From contig MFNF01000024.1 of assembly GCA_001783715.1 (NCBI GenBank), positions 1 through 34,347 of the forward strand: a DNA stretch of 34,347 nt, given 5' to 3'. The notes under the pieces are model-generated. The model was not told where the DNA came from. It saw only the letters and a program-made list of their open reading frames with translations, and searched no databases. This DNA comes from Candidatus Lambdaproteobacteria bacterium RIFOXYD2_FULL_56_26 (GTDB lineage: Bacteria; SAR324; XYD2-FULL-50-16). Below, one piece after another: positions 23,734-31,665 of this stretch (its first letter is position 1; each line of letters opens with the position of its first letter). Position numbers and translations under genes: made by a program.

Positions 23734-25293
23734 ATGGCATTCCCTTTTTTCCAAGTTGCGGTGATCGGCGGCGGCATCAACGGAGCGGGAATCGCCAGAG
23801 AGGCCGCCTACCGGGGGTACAACTGCCTCTTGGCCGAACAGGGGGACTTCGCCGGAGCCACCAGCAGCCAGTCTTCCAAACTGATCCACGGCGGCATCCG
23901 GTACCTGGAACAGGGCCGGATGGGGTTGGTGTTTGAGGCGCTCCACGAACGCAAGACCCTCTTGGCCATTGCCCCGCATCTGGTCTCCCCCTTGCGGTTC
24001 CACATCCCGGTTTACCGGGGGGATTCTCGGGCCGGGTGGTTGATCGGTCTGGGCTGCAAGCTTTACGACCTCTTGGCAGGCCCCCACAACCTGACCCCTT
24101 CCAAACGGATCCAACCCCAAGAATTCGGCCAATTCCCCGAGCTGGCCCAAGAGGGGTTGCAGGCGATTTTTGCTTATTCCGATGCCCAGGTCTTTGATGC
24201 AAGGCTGACCTTGGAAACCGCCCTTTCCGCCTCTTTGGCCGGGGCAGTGGTGCGCAACTACTACCGGTTGGTCCAAGCCCAGCCCAAGGGGGACCGGTTT
24301 TTGTTGGAATTTTTGGATCTCCGTACCCAAACCACCGAATGGGCAGAGGCCCAGGTGGTGATCAACGCCGCCGGGGCCTGGACCCCCCAACTGGACCGCT
24401 GGTTTACGGCCAAGAAAAAACGTCCGGGCCTGCGGTTTTCCCGGGGCATCCATCTGGTTGTCCGGGCCAAAGATCCGCACCAACACGGCTTCCTGACCTT
24501 GCCCGAAGGGGGCCGGGTGGTGTTTGTGTTGCCTTGGGCCGGGAATTACACCTTGATCGGCACCACCGAAAGTTTGTACGAAGGCACGGATTTCGCCCAC
24601 ATCCCCCCTTCGGAAGAGGAAATTTTGTACCTCTTGGAGGTGTACCGCCGTTATTTTCCGGCCCAGGAGATCAAACGATCCGAGGTCCTGCACATCCATT
24701 CGGGGGTCAGGAGCCTGATCGACCAGGGGGAAAGCGACCTGGGCCAAATGTCTCGGGAGTACCACATCGAAGGGGAACGGCTGCGAGGCGGCCAGGGCTA
24801 TTGGGCGGTGTTCGGCGGCAAGATCACTACCTACCGTTCTTTGGGGGAAAAGGTGATGGACCAGGTGGGGCGAGGGTTTCCTGCCTCCGCCCAGACCGCC
24901 AAAAGCACCAAGGCCTCACCTCTGCCCGGAGCGCTTCCTTTGGCAAACGGCCAGGAGCAAACAGCGAGGGCCGCCCTCCAAGAGGCCGGGCTGGACCCTA
25001 GTCTAGAGGCGCTGTGGAGAGGCCGTTACGGCAACCGTTGGGTGGCGGTGGCGGGGTTGCTGGGGGAAAACCCCCGGTACAAGGAACAGCTGTTGCCCCA
25101 AGGCCTGTGGTGGGCCGAGCTGGCGTACCTGATGGATTTTGAGCTGGCCCATCTGGCCGAAGACGTGCTGCTGCGCCGGACCCTGTTGGGGTACGAAACT
25201 GGGCCAGCGGAAGCGGAAAAGCTGCAAGCGGCGATGGTGGACCTGGGGGTTCGTTCCGGCCAAAGCCCCCCACCAACCCCCGGCCTACACTAG
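23734..25293 (+). CDS. glpD: Aerobic glycerol-3-phosphate dehydrogenase
   Basis: A FAD enzyme at the inner membrane that oxidises sn-glycerol 3-phosphate to dihydroxyacetone phosphate and feeds electrons to quinone. At 519 residues it is of normal length. The FAD dinucleotide fold is at residues 8-20 (VAVIGGGINGAGI). SSKLIHGGIRYLE follows, the GlpD signature, and later GVRSLI and WAVFGGKITTYR. The C-terminal DAO_C-like helical domain starts near residue 400. It has no glp neighbours in the window and converges on the CDGSH gene with a 7-base gap. The ATG at 23734 has only a weak ribosome binding site. Confidence 0.94.
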   Translation: MAFPFFQVAVIGGGINGAGIAREAAYRGYNCLLAEQGDFAGATSSQSSKLIHGGIRYLEQGRMGLVFEALHERKTLLAIAPHLVSPLRFHIPVYRGDSRAGWLIGLGCKLYDLLAGPHNLTPSKRIQPQEFGQFPELAQEGLQAIFAYSDAQVFDARLTLETALSASLAGAVVRNYYRLVQAQPKGDRFLLEFLDLRTQTTEWAEAQVVINAAGAWTPQLDRWFTAKKKRPGLRFSRGIHLVVRAKDPHQHGFLTLPEGGRVVFVLPWAGNYTLIGTTESLYEGTDFAHIPPSEEEILYLLEVYRRYFPAQEIKRSEVLHIHSGVRSLIDQGESDLGQMSREYHIEGERLRGGQGYWAVFGGKITTYRSLGEKVMDQVGRGFPASAQTAKSTKASPLPGALPLANGQEQTARAALQEAGLDPSLEALWRGRYGNRWVAVAGLLGENPRYKEQLLPQGLWWAELAYLMDFELAHLAEDVLLRRTLLGYETGPAEAEKLQAAMVDLGVRSGQSPPPTPGLH

Positions 25294-25300
25294 GCTTTGG

Positions 25301-25531
25301 CTACAGCCCCTTGTGGGTCCCGTCACAAAAAGGATTGTTTTTGGACTGGTGGCAACCACAGAGGTAGGCTTTTTTGTCTTCGGTAAAGTCCACTTTCTTG
25401 GGAGCAGCACCGGCAATCGCCTTGTGGGAGCCGTCACAATGGGGGGCATTTTTGCTCTGCCCACATTGGCAAAGGTACAAGGATTGACCGGCCTTGACTT
25501 CAACGGCGTAAGGGGCTTTTTGGTGAGACAT
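25301..25531 (-). CDS. Double CDGSH iron-sulfur domain protein
   Basis: The 76-residue product has two CDGSH [2Fe-2S] motifs. The first has ligands C21, C23, C32 and H36 (CQCGQSKNAPHCDGSH). The second has C58, C60, C69 and H73 (CGCHQSKNNPFCDGTH). The three-Cys one-His ligation is the mitoNEET type, and tandem prokaryotic forms exist with unclear roles in redox or cluster transfer. I chose the ATG at 25531 because upstream residues of the longer frame are Pro-rich and not part of the family. It is divergent from the LysR gene. Confidence 0.9.
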   Translation of the reverse strand: MSHQKAPYAVEVKAGQSLYLCQCGQSKNAPHCDGSHKAIAGAAPKKVDFTEDKKAYLCGCHQSKNNPFCDGTHKGL

Positions 25532-25696
25532 CTGGGGTCCTGGATCGGGTGGATGGAATGGGGCGGGTGCCCTCTTTGCCCCAGCCCACAAGGGCTGGAA
25601 TCTCAAGACCCAAGGTAGGGGCTTTTTCCTGCTTGAAAAAGAGGACGAAACTAGAAAGGATTGTTCAACATATGGAACAATCTCCCCGGACTACCG

Positions 25697-26584
25697 ATGG
25701 ATCTCAATCTTCTGAATACCTTTTTGAAGGTCGCCGAACTGGGCAGCTTTACCAAGGCCGCCGCCTACCTGCGACAGCCCAAGTCCCGAGTCAGCCGGGC
25801 GATCAGCCGTCTGGAGGAAGAGCTCCACACCGAGCTGATCAAACGAAGCACCCGCAAGCTGCAACTGACCCCCGCCGGTTGTAGGCTCTTCCAGAACACC
25901 AGGCCCCTGATCGACCAGCTCAACCAAGAGGCCCAAACCTTGGCTGCCAGCGCCCAGGACCTTTCAGGCAAGGTCCGGTTCTCCGCCCCCGAGGACATCG
26001 CCAGCCTTTTGTTTGGCGTTTTGTTGGCTGAATTCATGGAAACCTATCCCCAGATCGATTTGGAATTGGTCTTGAGCGCCCAATACTTGGACCCGGTCGG
26101 GGAGCGGCTGGACTTTGCGCTTCGGGTCGGCAACCTCAAGGACAGCTCGCTCAAACAGGTGCGGGTAGGGCAGATTCGGCTGGTCCTAGCGGCGAGCCCT
26201 TCTTACCTGAAAACCTTTGGCCAGCCCACCGACTTGGCAGCCCTGACCAGCCACAAAATTTTGGCCTTTTTACCCAACCACCAGCCCCAAGGCGGTGAAC
26301 CAGCCCCCTATGAACTGCTCAACCAAACACTGGCTCCTCTTTTGGTTTGCAACAGTTTTGGGTTGTTGATGGAGTTGCTGTTGAGGGACAAAGGGATCGC
26401 CCTTTTGCCCGACTATTATTGCCGGTCCGAGATGTTCAAGGGCCGGTTGGTGCGGCTTCTGCCGGACCTCGACTTTGGGGGACGGAACCTGCAAATCCTC
26501 TACCCTCCCGCCAAAGTGCTGTCCCCCAGGACTCGGGTTTGTCTGGACTTTTTTGCCTCCCGACTTTCGCCGTTTTTTGCCTGA
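25697..26584 (+). CDS. LysR-family transcriptional regulator
   Basis: The 295-residue product has the N-terminal winged helix (MDLNLLNTFLKVAELGSFTKAAAYL, then SRVSRAISRLEEEL) and a C-terminal periplasmic-binding-like sensor domain (from about residue 90). I start at the ATG at 25697 because the family begins MDLNLLNTF. A TTG at 25661 preceded by AAGGA would add 12 residues and cannot be excluded. Divergent orientation to the CDGSH gene, with 165 bases between, is the usual LysR layout and makes that gene the first candidate target. Confidence 0.92.
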   Translation: MDLNLLNTFLKVAELGSFTKAAAYLRQPKSRVSRAISRLEEELHTELIKRSTRKLQLTPAGCRLFQNTRPLIDQLNQEAQTLAASAQDLSGKVRFSAPEDIASLLFGVLLAEFMETYPQIDLELVLSAQYLDPVGERLDFALRVGNLKDSSLKQVRVGQIRLVLAASPSYLKTFGQPTDLAALTSHKILAFLPNHQPQGGEPAPYELLNQTLAPLLVCNSFGLLMELLLRDKGIALLPDYYCRSEMFKGRLVRLLPDLDFGGRNLQILYPPAKVLSPRTRVCLDFFASRLSPFFA

Positions 26585-26667
26585 AGGGCAGGTTCATTTT
26601 TTGCTTCTTTTCCCTCTAGGCTCTTTTTTCTTTTCCCCCAGCGGTTTGCTTTCCGCTCTAGGTTGCC

Positions 26668-26692
26668 GGGATTGCTGTTTCCAGCAATTCCC
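26668..26692 (+). terminator. Hairpin after the LysR gene (possible terminator)
   Basis: GGGATTGCTG pairs with CAGCAATTCCC with one bulge. T-rich DNA follows, including a run of eight or more T near 26708-26715, although 16 bases separate it from the stem. A second small hairpin, AGCGG/CCGCT, lies just upstream at about 26640-26657. Termination is likely but not certain. Confidence 0.4.
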
Positions 26693-26717
26693 AAAAGTTT
26701 CCCTCCCTTTTTTTTCT

Positions 26718-26733
26718 TGGTACAATCCTGGCA
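26718..26733 (+). promoter_or_regulatory. Sigma-54-like (-24/-12) promoter before the DUF1566 lipoprotein
   Basis: TGGTAC at 26718-26723, then ATCC with A as R position, then TGGCA at 26729-26733. Fourteen of 16 positions match TGGCAC-R-N4-TTGCW, including the -24 GG and -12 GC at exact spacing. The start would be near 26745, about 52 bases before the ATG at 26797. No activator gene is in the window. Confidence 0.5.
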
Positions 26734-26796
26734 GTAAAACTACCTAGATACTTTACGGTTTGGCCAATTCACGTTTTCCCACTTGGAGGAGGGGGT

Positions 26797-28383
26797 ATGA
26801 GAAAGATCACTCTGATTTTGTTGCTGGTTTCCGCATTGGCAGTGGTGGGTTGCAAAAAGAAGTCCGAGGCCACCAGTGAATCATCCAGCAGCACCACCGT
26901 TGATGCTTCGGCAGACTTGGCAACCACCAAAGCCTTGTCCGCCTTCCAATTCCTAGCGACAAAAAACAGCAACTTTACTGCCGACGTGACCGGAACCAGC
27001 TCCGGGACCGCCATCACCGCCACCATCCCCTTCAAGGCTGACCTGACCAAACTGGTCGCCACTTTCACCACCGACGGCGCTTCGGTCAAGGTGGGGACCG
27101 TTTCCCAGGTCAGCGGGACCACGGAGAACACCTTTGCCTCGCCGGTGGTTTACACGGTGACCGCTGAAGACTCCAGCACCCAGGACTATACGGTGACCGT
27201 CTCCAAGACCGCCGGGAAGACCGACAAGGCCATGAGCAGCTTTAAGTTCCTCAGTGCTTCCAACTCGGGGATTGGTGGGGATTATACCGGGACCATTTCG
27301 GGGGCCACGATCACCATTGCCGGATCGGACACCAACTCCAAGCGGTACATTGCTCGGGGACAGTTGGCCAACCTCAAGGCGACCTTCACCACCACCGGCG
27401 AATCGGTTAAAGTGGGCAGTACGGCTCAAACCAGCGGGACCACAGCCAATGACTTTAGCAGTGGCCAGACCTACCGGATCACTGCCGAGGACGGCAGCAC
27501 CCAGGACTACCAAGTCACCTTGTCCAGCCGTGTGCCGATCCCCGATACCGAACAAACCACCAGCTTTACCGCTACCTTCGGGGAGGACCACGACTATGTC
27601 CAAAATGCCCAGTCCTACACCGACAACGGGAACGGGACCTTGACCGACAACGTGACCGGGCTGGTCTGGCAAAAAGCACCGGATGCCACCACCCGCACCT
27701 GGACCGACTCCAAGACCTACTGTGAAAACAACACCGCCGCTCTGCCAGGCTCCGGTTGGCGTTTGCCGAGCTACCGGGAGTTGTCGGGTTTGCTGAAGAT
27801 GAATACTTCCTCACCTTTGATCAACACCACTGTTTTCTCTGGGGTGCAAAACAACAACTACTGGTCCAGTACCACGGTGGCCACCAATTCGACCAACTCT
27901 TGGTACCTCAACCTCAGCTCCGGGTTGATGGCCGACTTGAGCCAAGGTGGACTCCAGTACGCCCTTTGCGTCCGTGGGACTGCCGAACCTTCCTTGAACA
28001 TGGTCAGCAACGGAGACGGCACGGTGACCGACTTGGTCACTGGGCTGGTTTGGGAGGCTAGGGACGAGTCTGCTGCTGGACTGGTCACCTGGGAGGGGGC
28101 CATCGCTTTTTGTGAAGGGTTGGACTATGCCGGGCAGACCGACTGGCGGTTGCCCAACACCAAGGAACTCTCCACTTTGGTTGATTTAACCAAATCCACG
28201 ACCGTAAAATTCGACCAAACCCTGTTCCCAACGATGAAAAACAGTTTTTATTGGGCTTCCACCACTTCAAACAGCAGCAGCACCTGGGCGTACGACTTCA
28301 GTATGTCGTCAGCCGGTAGCTACACCACCTACACCAAAACCAACGTTGCCGACTATGTTAAATGCGTCCGGGCGGGGGACTGA
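26797..28383 (+). CDS. Lipoprotein with two Ig-like repeats and two DUF1566 (Lcl C-terminal) domains
   Basis: The 528-residue product has a lipoprotein signal peptide with Cys19 (ALAVVGCKKKSE). Two related repeats follow (about residues 45-135 and 140-245), each ending in a TAED-S-STQDY-V-T-S motif that resembles bacterial Ig-like surface repeats. Two DUF1566 copies come next: one starts NGTLTDNVTGLVWQKA and contains WRLPSYREL; the other starts DGTVTDLVTGLVWEAR and contains WRLPNTKEL. The DUF1566 fold is related to formylglycine/C-type lectin folds and is common in surface lipoproteins. The function is unknown. AGGAGG precedes the ATG. Confidence 0.85.
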   Translation: MRKITLILLLVSALAVVGCKKKSEATSESSSSTTVDASADLATTKALSAFQFLATKNSNFTADVTGTSSGTAITATIPFKADLTKLVATFTTDGASVKVGTVSQVSGTTENTFASPVVYTVTAEDSSTQDYTVTVSKTAGKTDKAMSSFKFLSASNSGIGGDYTGTISGATITIAGSDTNSKRYIARGQLANLKATFTTTGESVKVGSTAQTSGTTANDFSSGQTYRITAEDGSTQDYQVTLSSRVPIPDTEQTTSFTATFGEDHDYVQNAQSYTDNGNGTLTDNVTGLVWQKAPDATTRTWTDSKTYCENNTAALPGSGWRLPSYRELSGLLKMNTSSPLINTTVFSGVQNNNYWSSTTVATNSTNSWYLNLSSGLMADLSQGGLQYALCVRGTAEPSLNMVSNGDGTVTDLVTGLVWEARDESAAGLVTWEGAIAFCEGLDYAGQTDWRLPNTKELSTLVDLTKSTTVKFDQTLFPTMKNSFYWASTTSNSSSTWAYDFSMSSAGSYTTYTKTNVADYVKCVRAGD

Positions 28384-28398
28384 CTTAGAGATTTTCTG

Positions 28399-28429
28399 AC
28401 TGGTAGCTCCTTTGGAGTGGCCGGTTTTT
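28399..28429 (+). terminator. Intrinsic terminator after the DUF1566 lipoprotein
   Basis: ACTGG and CTCC pair with GGAG and CCGGT around a TTT loop, with an internal bulge. TTTTT follows. It begins 16 bases after the stop codon. Confidence 0.75.
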
Positions 28430-28439
28430 CATTCAACCC

Positions 28440-28480
28440 AAGGCGGTTTGGACCTGTTGCCCAGGCCGCCTTTCTTTTTC
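28440..28480 (+). terminator. Second hairpin with T-rich tail, tandem terminator
   Basis: AAGGCGG (28440-28446) pairs with CCGCCTT (about 28466-28472), with an inner CCTG/CAGG stem. TTTCTTTTTC overlaps and follows the stem. Placed directly after the first terminator, it gives two-step insulation of the two lipoprotein genes. Confidence 0.6.
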
Positions 28481-28570
28481 TTGCCCCAGAGAACCCAATG
28501 GGATACAACCGCATAGGCTTGTGTTGACGTGAGGGTCGGAAGGGGTGTTACGAATTAACCTGGAGAAAAG

Positions 28571-30559
28571 ATGAAGGTGATCAGATACGGGCTTCCTTTG
28601 GCCTTGCTGGTGGTTTTGGCCTTTGGAGGCTGCAAAAAGAAGTCTGAAAGCTCCGTTTCCTCCGGCACCACCACAACGACCGTTTCCGTTTCTTCGGTCA
28701 GTCCGGCAGAAGGGGCAGCCAGCGTGGCGATTACCACCAGTCTGGTGGTCACGTTCAGCGAAAAAATGGCCGCCAGCACCGTCACCGTAAGCGCGGACAC
28801 AACCTGTACCGGCAGCGTCCAACTCTCGGCCAACGACTTTTCCAGCTGCATCGCCCTGGGTGACCCCACCGCCGACAGCACCGGGGCGATTTTTACCACC
28901 ACCCCCAAAACCAGTTTGGCCAACGGCACCACCTACAAGCTGAAGGTGACCACCGCCACCACCAATGAGGCCGGGGCGGCCTTGTCGAGCGAGTACAGCT
29001 CAACCCAAGGCTTTATCACGGTTTCGGCCACCACCGCCGTGGCCGACACCACCGCCCCCGCCTCCCCGAGCATCACTATCAACAGCGGGGCCAGTTTGAC
29101 CGACAGCACTGCGGTGAGCCTGGTCTTGAGCGCTACCGATGCAGTAGGAGTGACCAAAACTTACGTTTCCAACAGCAACAGCACTCCGGCCGCCTCCAAT
29201 TCCGGGTGGACCTCGGTAACCTCTGCGACCAGCCTTGCCTCCACCGCCTCTTATACTTTGACTGGCACCGCAGGCTCTCAGACCCTGTACGCTTGGTTCC
29301 AGGATGCGGCGGGGAACGTGAGTGCCGCTGCCTCCGCTTCGATCACCCTGGTTTTGTGGCCAGGGACGGCGCAGTTTGGGACCTCGTTGGACGATGCCGC
29401 TTTTGCCGGGGCCATATCGGCCAGCAACAAACTCTACCTCACCGGCTACACGGCAGGTGGCTTGAGCGGCACCAGTGCAGGGGGCAACGACATTGTCTCC
29501 CGCCAGTATGACCTCAACGGGGCCACCGGATGGACCGCCCAGGTCGGGAGTGCGGCTTCGGATATCGCCTATGGGTTGGCGCTGGACAGCAGCGAAAACG
29601 TTTATGTCGCCGGTCAATCCATGGGCGCTTACGACGGCGGAACGCTGGTCGGCTCTTCGGACATTGTGCTGACCAAGTACAACAGCTCAGGGACCAAGCA
29701 ATGGTCCTTGGAGTACGGAACCGTCAACGGCGACCAAGCCCAGGCGGTTGCCGCCGACAGCGCCGGGAACTCCTACCTGACCGGTTTCACCAGAGGCGGC
29801 CTGGACGGCAATACCCTAACGGGGATCTACGACTTCTTCTTGAGCAAGGTTGGCCCCACCGGGACCTTACAATGGACCAAGCAAATCGGTTCTACCGGGG
29901 GGATCGGCTACTCCGGTCGAGGGGTGGCGGTGGACAGCGCCGGAAACATCATCGCCGTGGGCTACGCCGACAAGTCTTTTGACGGAAACAGCATCGTGGG
30001 CACTTCCGATTCCATCGTGATTTACAAATGCGACAGCTCCAACACCAAGATCTGGTCCAAACAAATCAGTTCGGCCAGCATTGAAGAGGCCTACGGAGTG
30101 GCCGTGAACGGGACCACGATTTACGTGGTCGGTTATTCAGCGGGCACCATCGGCGGAACCCAGGCCGGGGCCGGGGACCTGTTCTTGGGCAGTTATGATG
30201 CCAACGGCAACCAGAATTGGACCACCCAGTTGGGCACTTCGGGCCAAGAGTATGGTCTTGGGGTAACGGTGGACAAAAGCGGAAATGTGTACGTCACGGG
30301 AAAAACCGCCGGAGCCTTTACGGGGACCAATGCCGGAGGGACGGATATCTTTGTGGCCAAGTACGACAGTGCCGGGAACAAGCAATGGGTCAGCCAGATC
30401 GGTACTGCGGGCAACGACTTTGGCCAATCGGTGACCACCGACTCTTTGGGCAATGTTTATGTGATCGGTTATGCCGCCGCTTCCTTGGACGGCAAAACCT
30501 ACCAAGGAGGGTTTGACATGGTAGTCCTCAAGTACAGCGCTTCGGGGGTGTTGCAATAA
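28571..30559 (+). CDS. Lipoprotein with Big_5-like domain and SBBP beta-propeller repeats
   Basis: The 662-residue product has a lipoprotein signal peptide with Cys21 (VVLAFGGCKKKSE). A Big_5-type Ig-like domain follows (about residues 40-150, SPAEGAASVAITTSLVVTFSEKM). A second Ig-like stretch starts DTTAPASPSITINSGA. From about residue 265 a series of six or more repeats of about 60 residues carries DSAGNVYVTG- and GTDIFVAKYDSAG-like cores, the SBBP beta-propeller repeat. It is probably exported to the outer membrane or surface. The function is unknown. GGAGAAAAG precedes the ATG. A weak TTGACG box lies at 28524. Confidence 0.85.
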   Translation: MKVIRYGLPLALLVVLAFGGCKKKSESSVSSGTTTTTVSVSSVSPAEGAASVAITTSLVVTFSEKMAASTVTVSADTTCTGSVQLSANDFSSCIALGDPTADSTGAIFTTTPKTSLANGTTYKLKVTTATTNEAGAALSSEYSSTQGFITVSATTAVADTTAPASPSITINSGASLTDSTAVSLVLSATDAVGVTKTYVSNSNSTPAASNSGWTSVTSATSLASTASYTLTGTAGSQTLYAWFQDAAGNVSAAASASITLVLWPGTAQFGTSLDDAAFAGAISASNKLYLTGYTAGGLSGTSAGGNDIVSRQYDLNGATGWTAQVGSAASDIAYGLALDSSENVYVAGQSMGAYDGGTLVGSSDIVLTKYNSSGTKQWSLEYGTVNGDQAQAVAADSAGNSYLTGFTRGGLDGNTLTGIYDFFLSKVGPTGTLQWTKQIGSTGGIGYSGRGVAVDSAGNIIAVGYADKSFDGNSIVGTSDSIVIYKCDSSNTKIWSKQISSASIEEAYGVAVNGTTIYVVGYSAGTIGGTQAGAGDLFLGSYDANGNQNWTTQLGTSGQEYGLGVTVDKSGNVYVTGKTAGAFTGTNAGGTDIFVAKYDSAGNKQWVSQIGTAGNDFGQSVTTDSLGNVYVIGYAAASLDGKTYQGGFDMVVLKYSASGVLQ

Positions 30560-30606
30560 TTTTGCACTCCCACCCTTGGGCGGGTTCCAGCGCTGCCCAA
30601 GGACGC

Positions 30607-30648
30607 AAAAAAAAGGGCCTTCAGATTCAACCTGAAGGCCCTTTTTTT
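30607..30648. terminator. Bidirectional terminator between lipoprotein and tRNA-Ser
   Basis: AAGGGCCTTCAG (from 30613) pairs with CTGAAGGCCCTT around ATTCAAC. It is flanked by an A-run at 30607-30614 and a T-run at 30642-30648. It can end both the plus-strand lipoprotein transcript and the minus-strand tRNA-Ser. Confidence 0.88.
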
Positions 30649-30653
30649 GTTTC

Positions 30654-30741
30654 TGGAAGAGGGTGGGGGATTCGAACCCCCGGAGCTGTTACACTCGACG
30701 GTTTTCGAAACCGTTACTTTCAACCACTCAGCCAACCCTCC
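30654..30741 (-). tRNA. tRNA-Ser (anticodon CGA), unusual acceptor end
   Basis: The anticodon loop TTCGAAA between ACGGT and ACCGT gives CGA (codon UCG). The long variable arm and GTTCGAAT T-loop are normal. The acceptor GGAGGGT pairs with ACCCTCT, so position 1-72 is G-U rather than G-C. The discriminator before CCA is U instead of the near-universal G73 of tRNA-Ser. It could still be charged because SerRS mainly reads the long arm. Confidence 0.9.
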
Positions 30742-30818
30742 CCAAGAATCCCGATTTCTCCTTTTACCCCTAGGTCTAGGCAGGGTGAGTCGGTAAGCTC
30801 CACCTGCGAGGCAATCCT

Positions 30819-30912
30819 AGAAACCGAGCTGCAATTTAGCTGGGTTTCTGCTTGCCGTCAATCGGGGGATTGGGGCAAACAGCTGCCTGCCCCTTAACTC
30901 CGGTCAAGGAGT
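30819..30912. other. Cluster of three hairpins in the tRNA-Ser/cupin gap
   Basis: AGAAACC...AGCT (30819-30830) pairs with AGCT...GGTTTCT (30838-30849), with one mismatch. GGGGCA (30872-30877) pairs with TGCCCC (30888-30893). CTCC (30899-30902) pairs with GGAG (30909-30912). None has a strong T-run on either strand. They lie after the stop of the minus-strand cupin gene. They could be a 3' UTR structure or a small RNA. Confidence 0.3.
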
Positions 30913-30916
30913 CCCC

Positions 30917-31402
30917 TTATTCTTCCCCGTCATAATACCCACAAGCGCCGTCCTTTTTGTGCACCTGCCAAAGGCTCCCGGCACTGGGCGGTAGGCCGGG
31001 GACCATCCCCGCAAAAACCCCTACCTTGTTGGAATCCGGGTATTCTACAATCTCGTTTGGGGTGAAGGTGGAAAAGGCGAGGTATTTAAACACTTGGTCC
31101 GACTGGTTGGCCAACTGGTGGGCAAAGGCCTTGCCTGCCGGTAGGGGTACATAGTCCCCCTGGACCAAGGTGAGCCGCTCCTCCCCCAACCGCAAGGTGC
31201 CTTCCCCTTCGAGCACTAAAATCGCTTCTTCCGCAGCATGGTGGAAATGAAAGGGAAAGGACTTTTTCCCTGGGGCCAATTCGTAATAGGAACAGCCCAA
31301 CTGCTGGGCCGCCGTGCCTTGGGTCAAGGAGCCACGGGTAAAACCAAAGTTTCCCTGTTCCCGGTGGTTTAGTTCCAATTGGTGAAGGTTGGTTTTTTTC
31401 AT
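30917..31402 (-). CDS. Cupin-domain protein
   Basis: The 161-residue product has a single cupin_2 beta-barrel. Motif 1 is represented by FPFHFHHAAEEAILVLEGEG (residues 49-68, with His and Glu as likely metal ligands) and motif 2 by DYVPLPAGKAFAHQLANQ. No signal peptide is present. Such proteins bind a metal and a small molecule, often a sugar or dioxygen substrate. I cannot name the substrate. It follows the PhnA-like gene on the same strand by 23 bases and may be co-transcribed with it. Confidence 0.85.
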   Translation of the reverse strand: MKKTNLHQLELNHREQGNFGFTRGSLTQGTAAQQLGCSYYELAPGKKSFPFHFHHAAEEAILVLEGEGTLRLGEERLTLVQGDYVPLPAGKAFAHQLANQSDQVFKYLAFSTFTPNEIVEYPDSNKVGVFAGMVPGLPPSAGSLWQVHKKDGACGYYDGEE

Positions 31403-31425
31403 CCGAATCCTTGGGTTTGGGGGGC

Positions 31426-31635
31426 CTAGGCCTTTTTAAAAAATTCGGTTTTTAAGACGATTTGGGCCTTGCCGATCTTACATTCAATCTCATCGGGGTT
31501 TTCGGTCAGCCGTATTTTTTTGATCGTTTCCCCTCGTTTGAGGGTGATGTTGGAGCCTTTGACCTTCAGGTCCTTGGTCGCCTGCACCGAATCTCCGTCG
31601 ATCAATTCTTTGCCGTTACAATCTTTGGTGGTCAT
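31426..31635 (-). CDS. PhnA-like (YjdM C-terminal type) small protein
   Basis: The 69-residue product matches the C-terminal domain of the PhnA/YjdM family: DCNGKELIDGDSVQATKDLKVKGSN, then LKRGETIKKIRLTENPDEIECKI. The N-terminal zinc ribbon of E. coli YjdM is absent, as in many short relatives. Despite the name, these proteins have no proven role in phosphonate use. It lies between the DUF2846 lipoprotein and the cupin gene on one strand. Confidence 0.85.
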   Translation of the reverse strand: MTTKDCNGKELIDGDSVQATKDLKVKGSNITLKRGETIKKIRLTENPDEIECKIGKAQIVLKTEFFKKA

Positions 31636-31665
31636 GGTTTTTTGGGGGTTGGGGGAAGGGAAAAC

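Noticed and set aside
26797-27540. The two Ig-like repeats as a recent tandem DNA duplication
   Set aside because: The protein repeats are clearly related but differ at many codons. There is no long exact DNA repeat.
28524-28553. TTGACG with a TTACGA-like box as promoter of the propeller lipoprotein
   Set aside because: The -10 match is poor at either 17 or 18 spacing. I mention it in the gene entry but do not call it.
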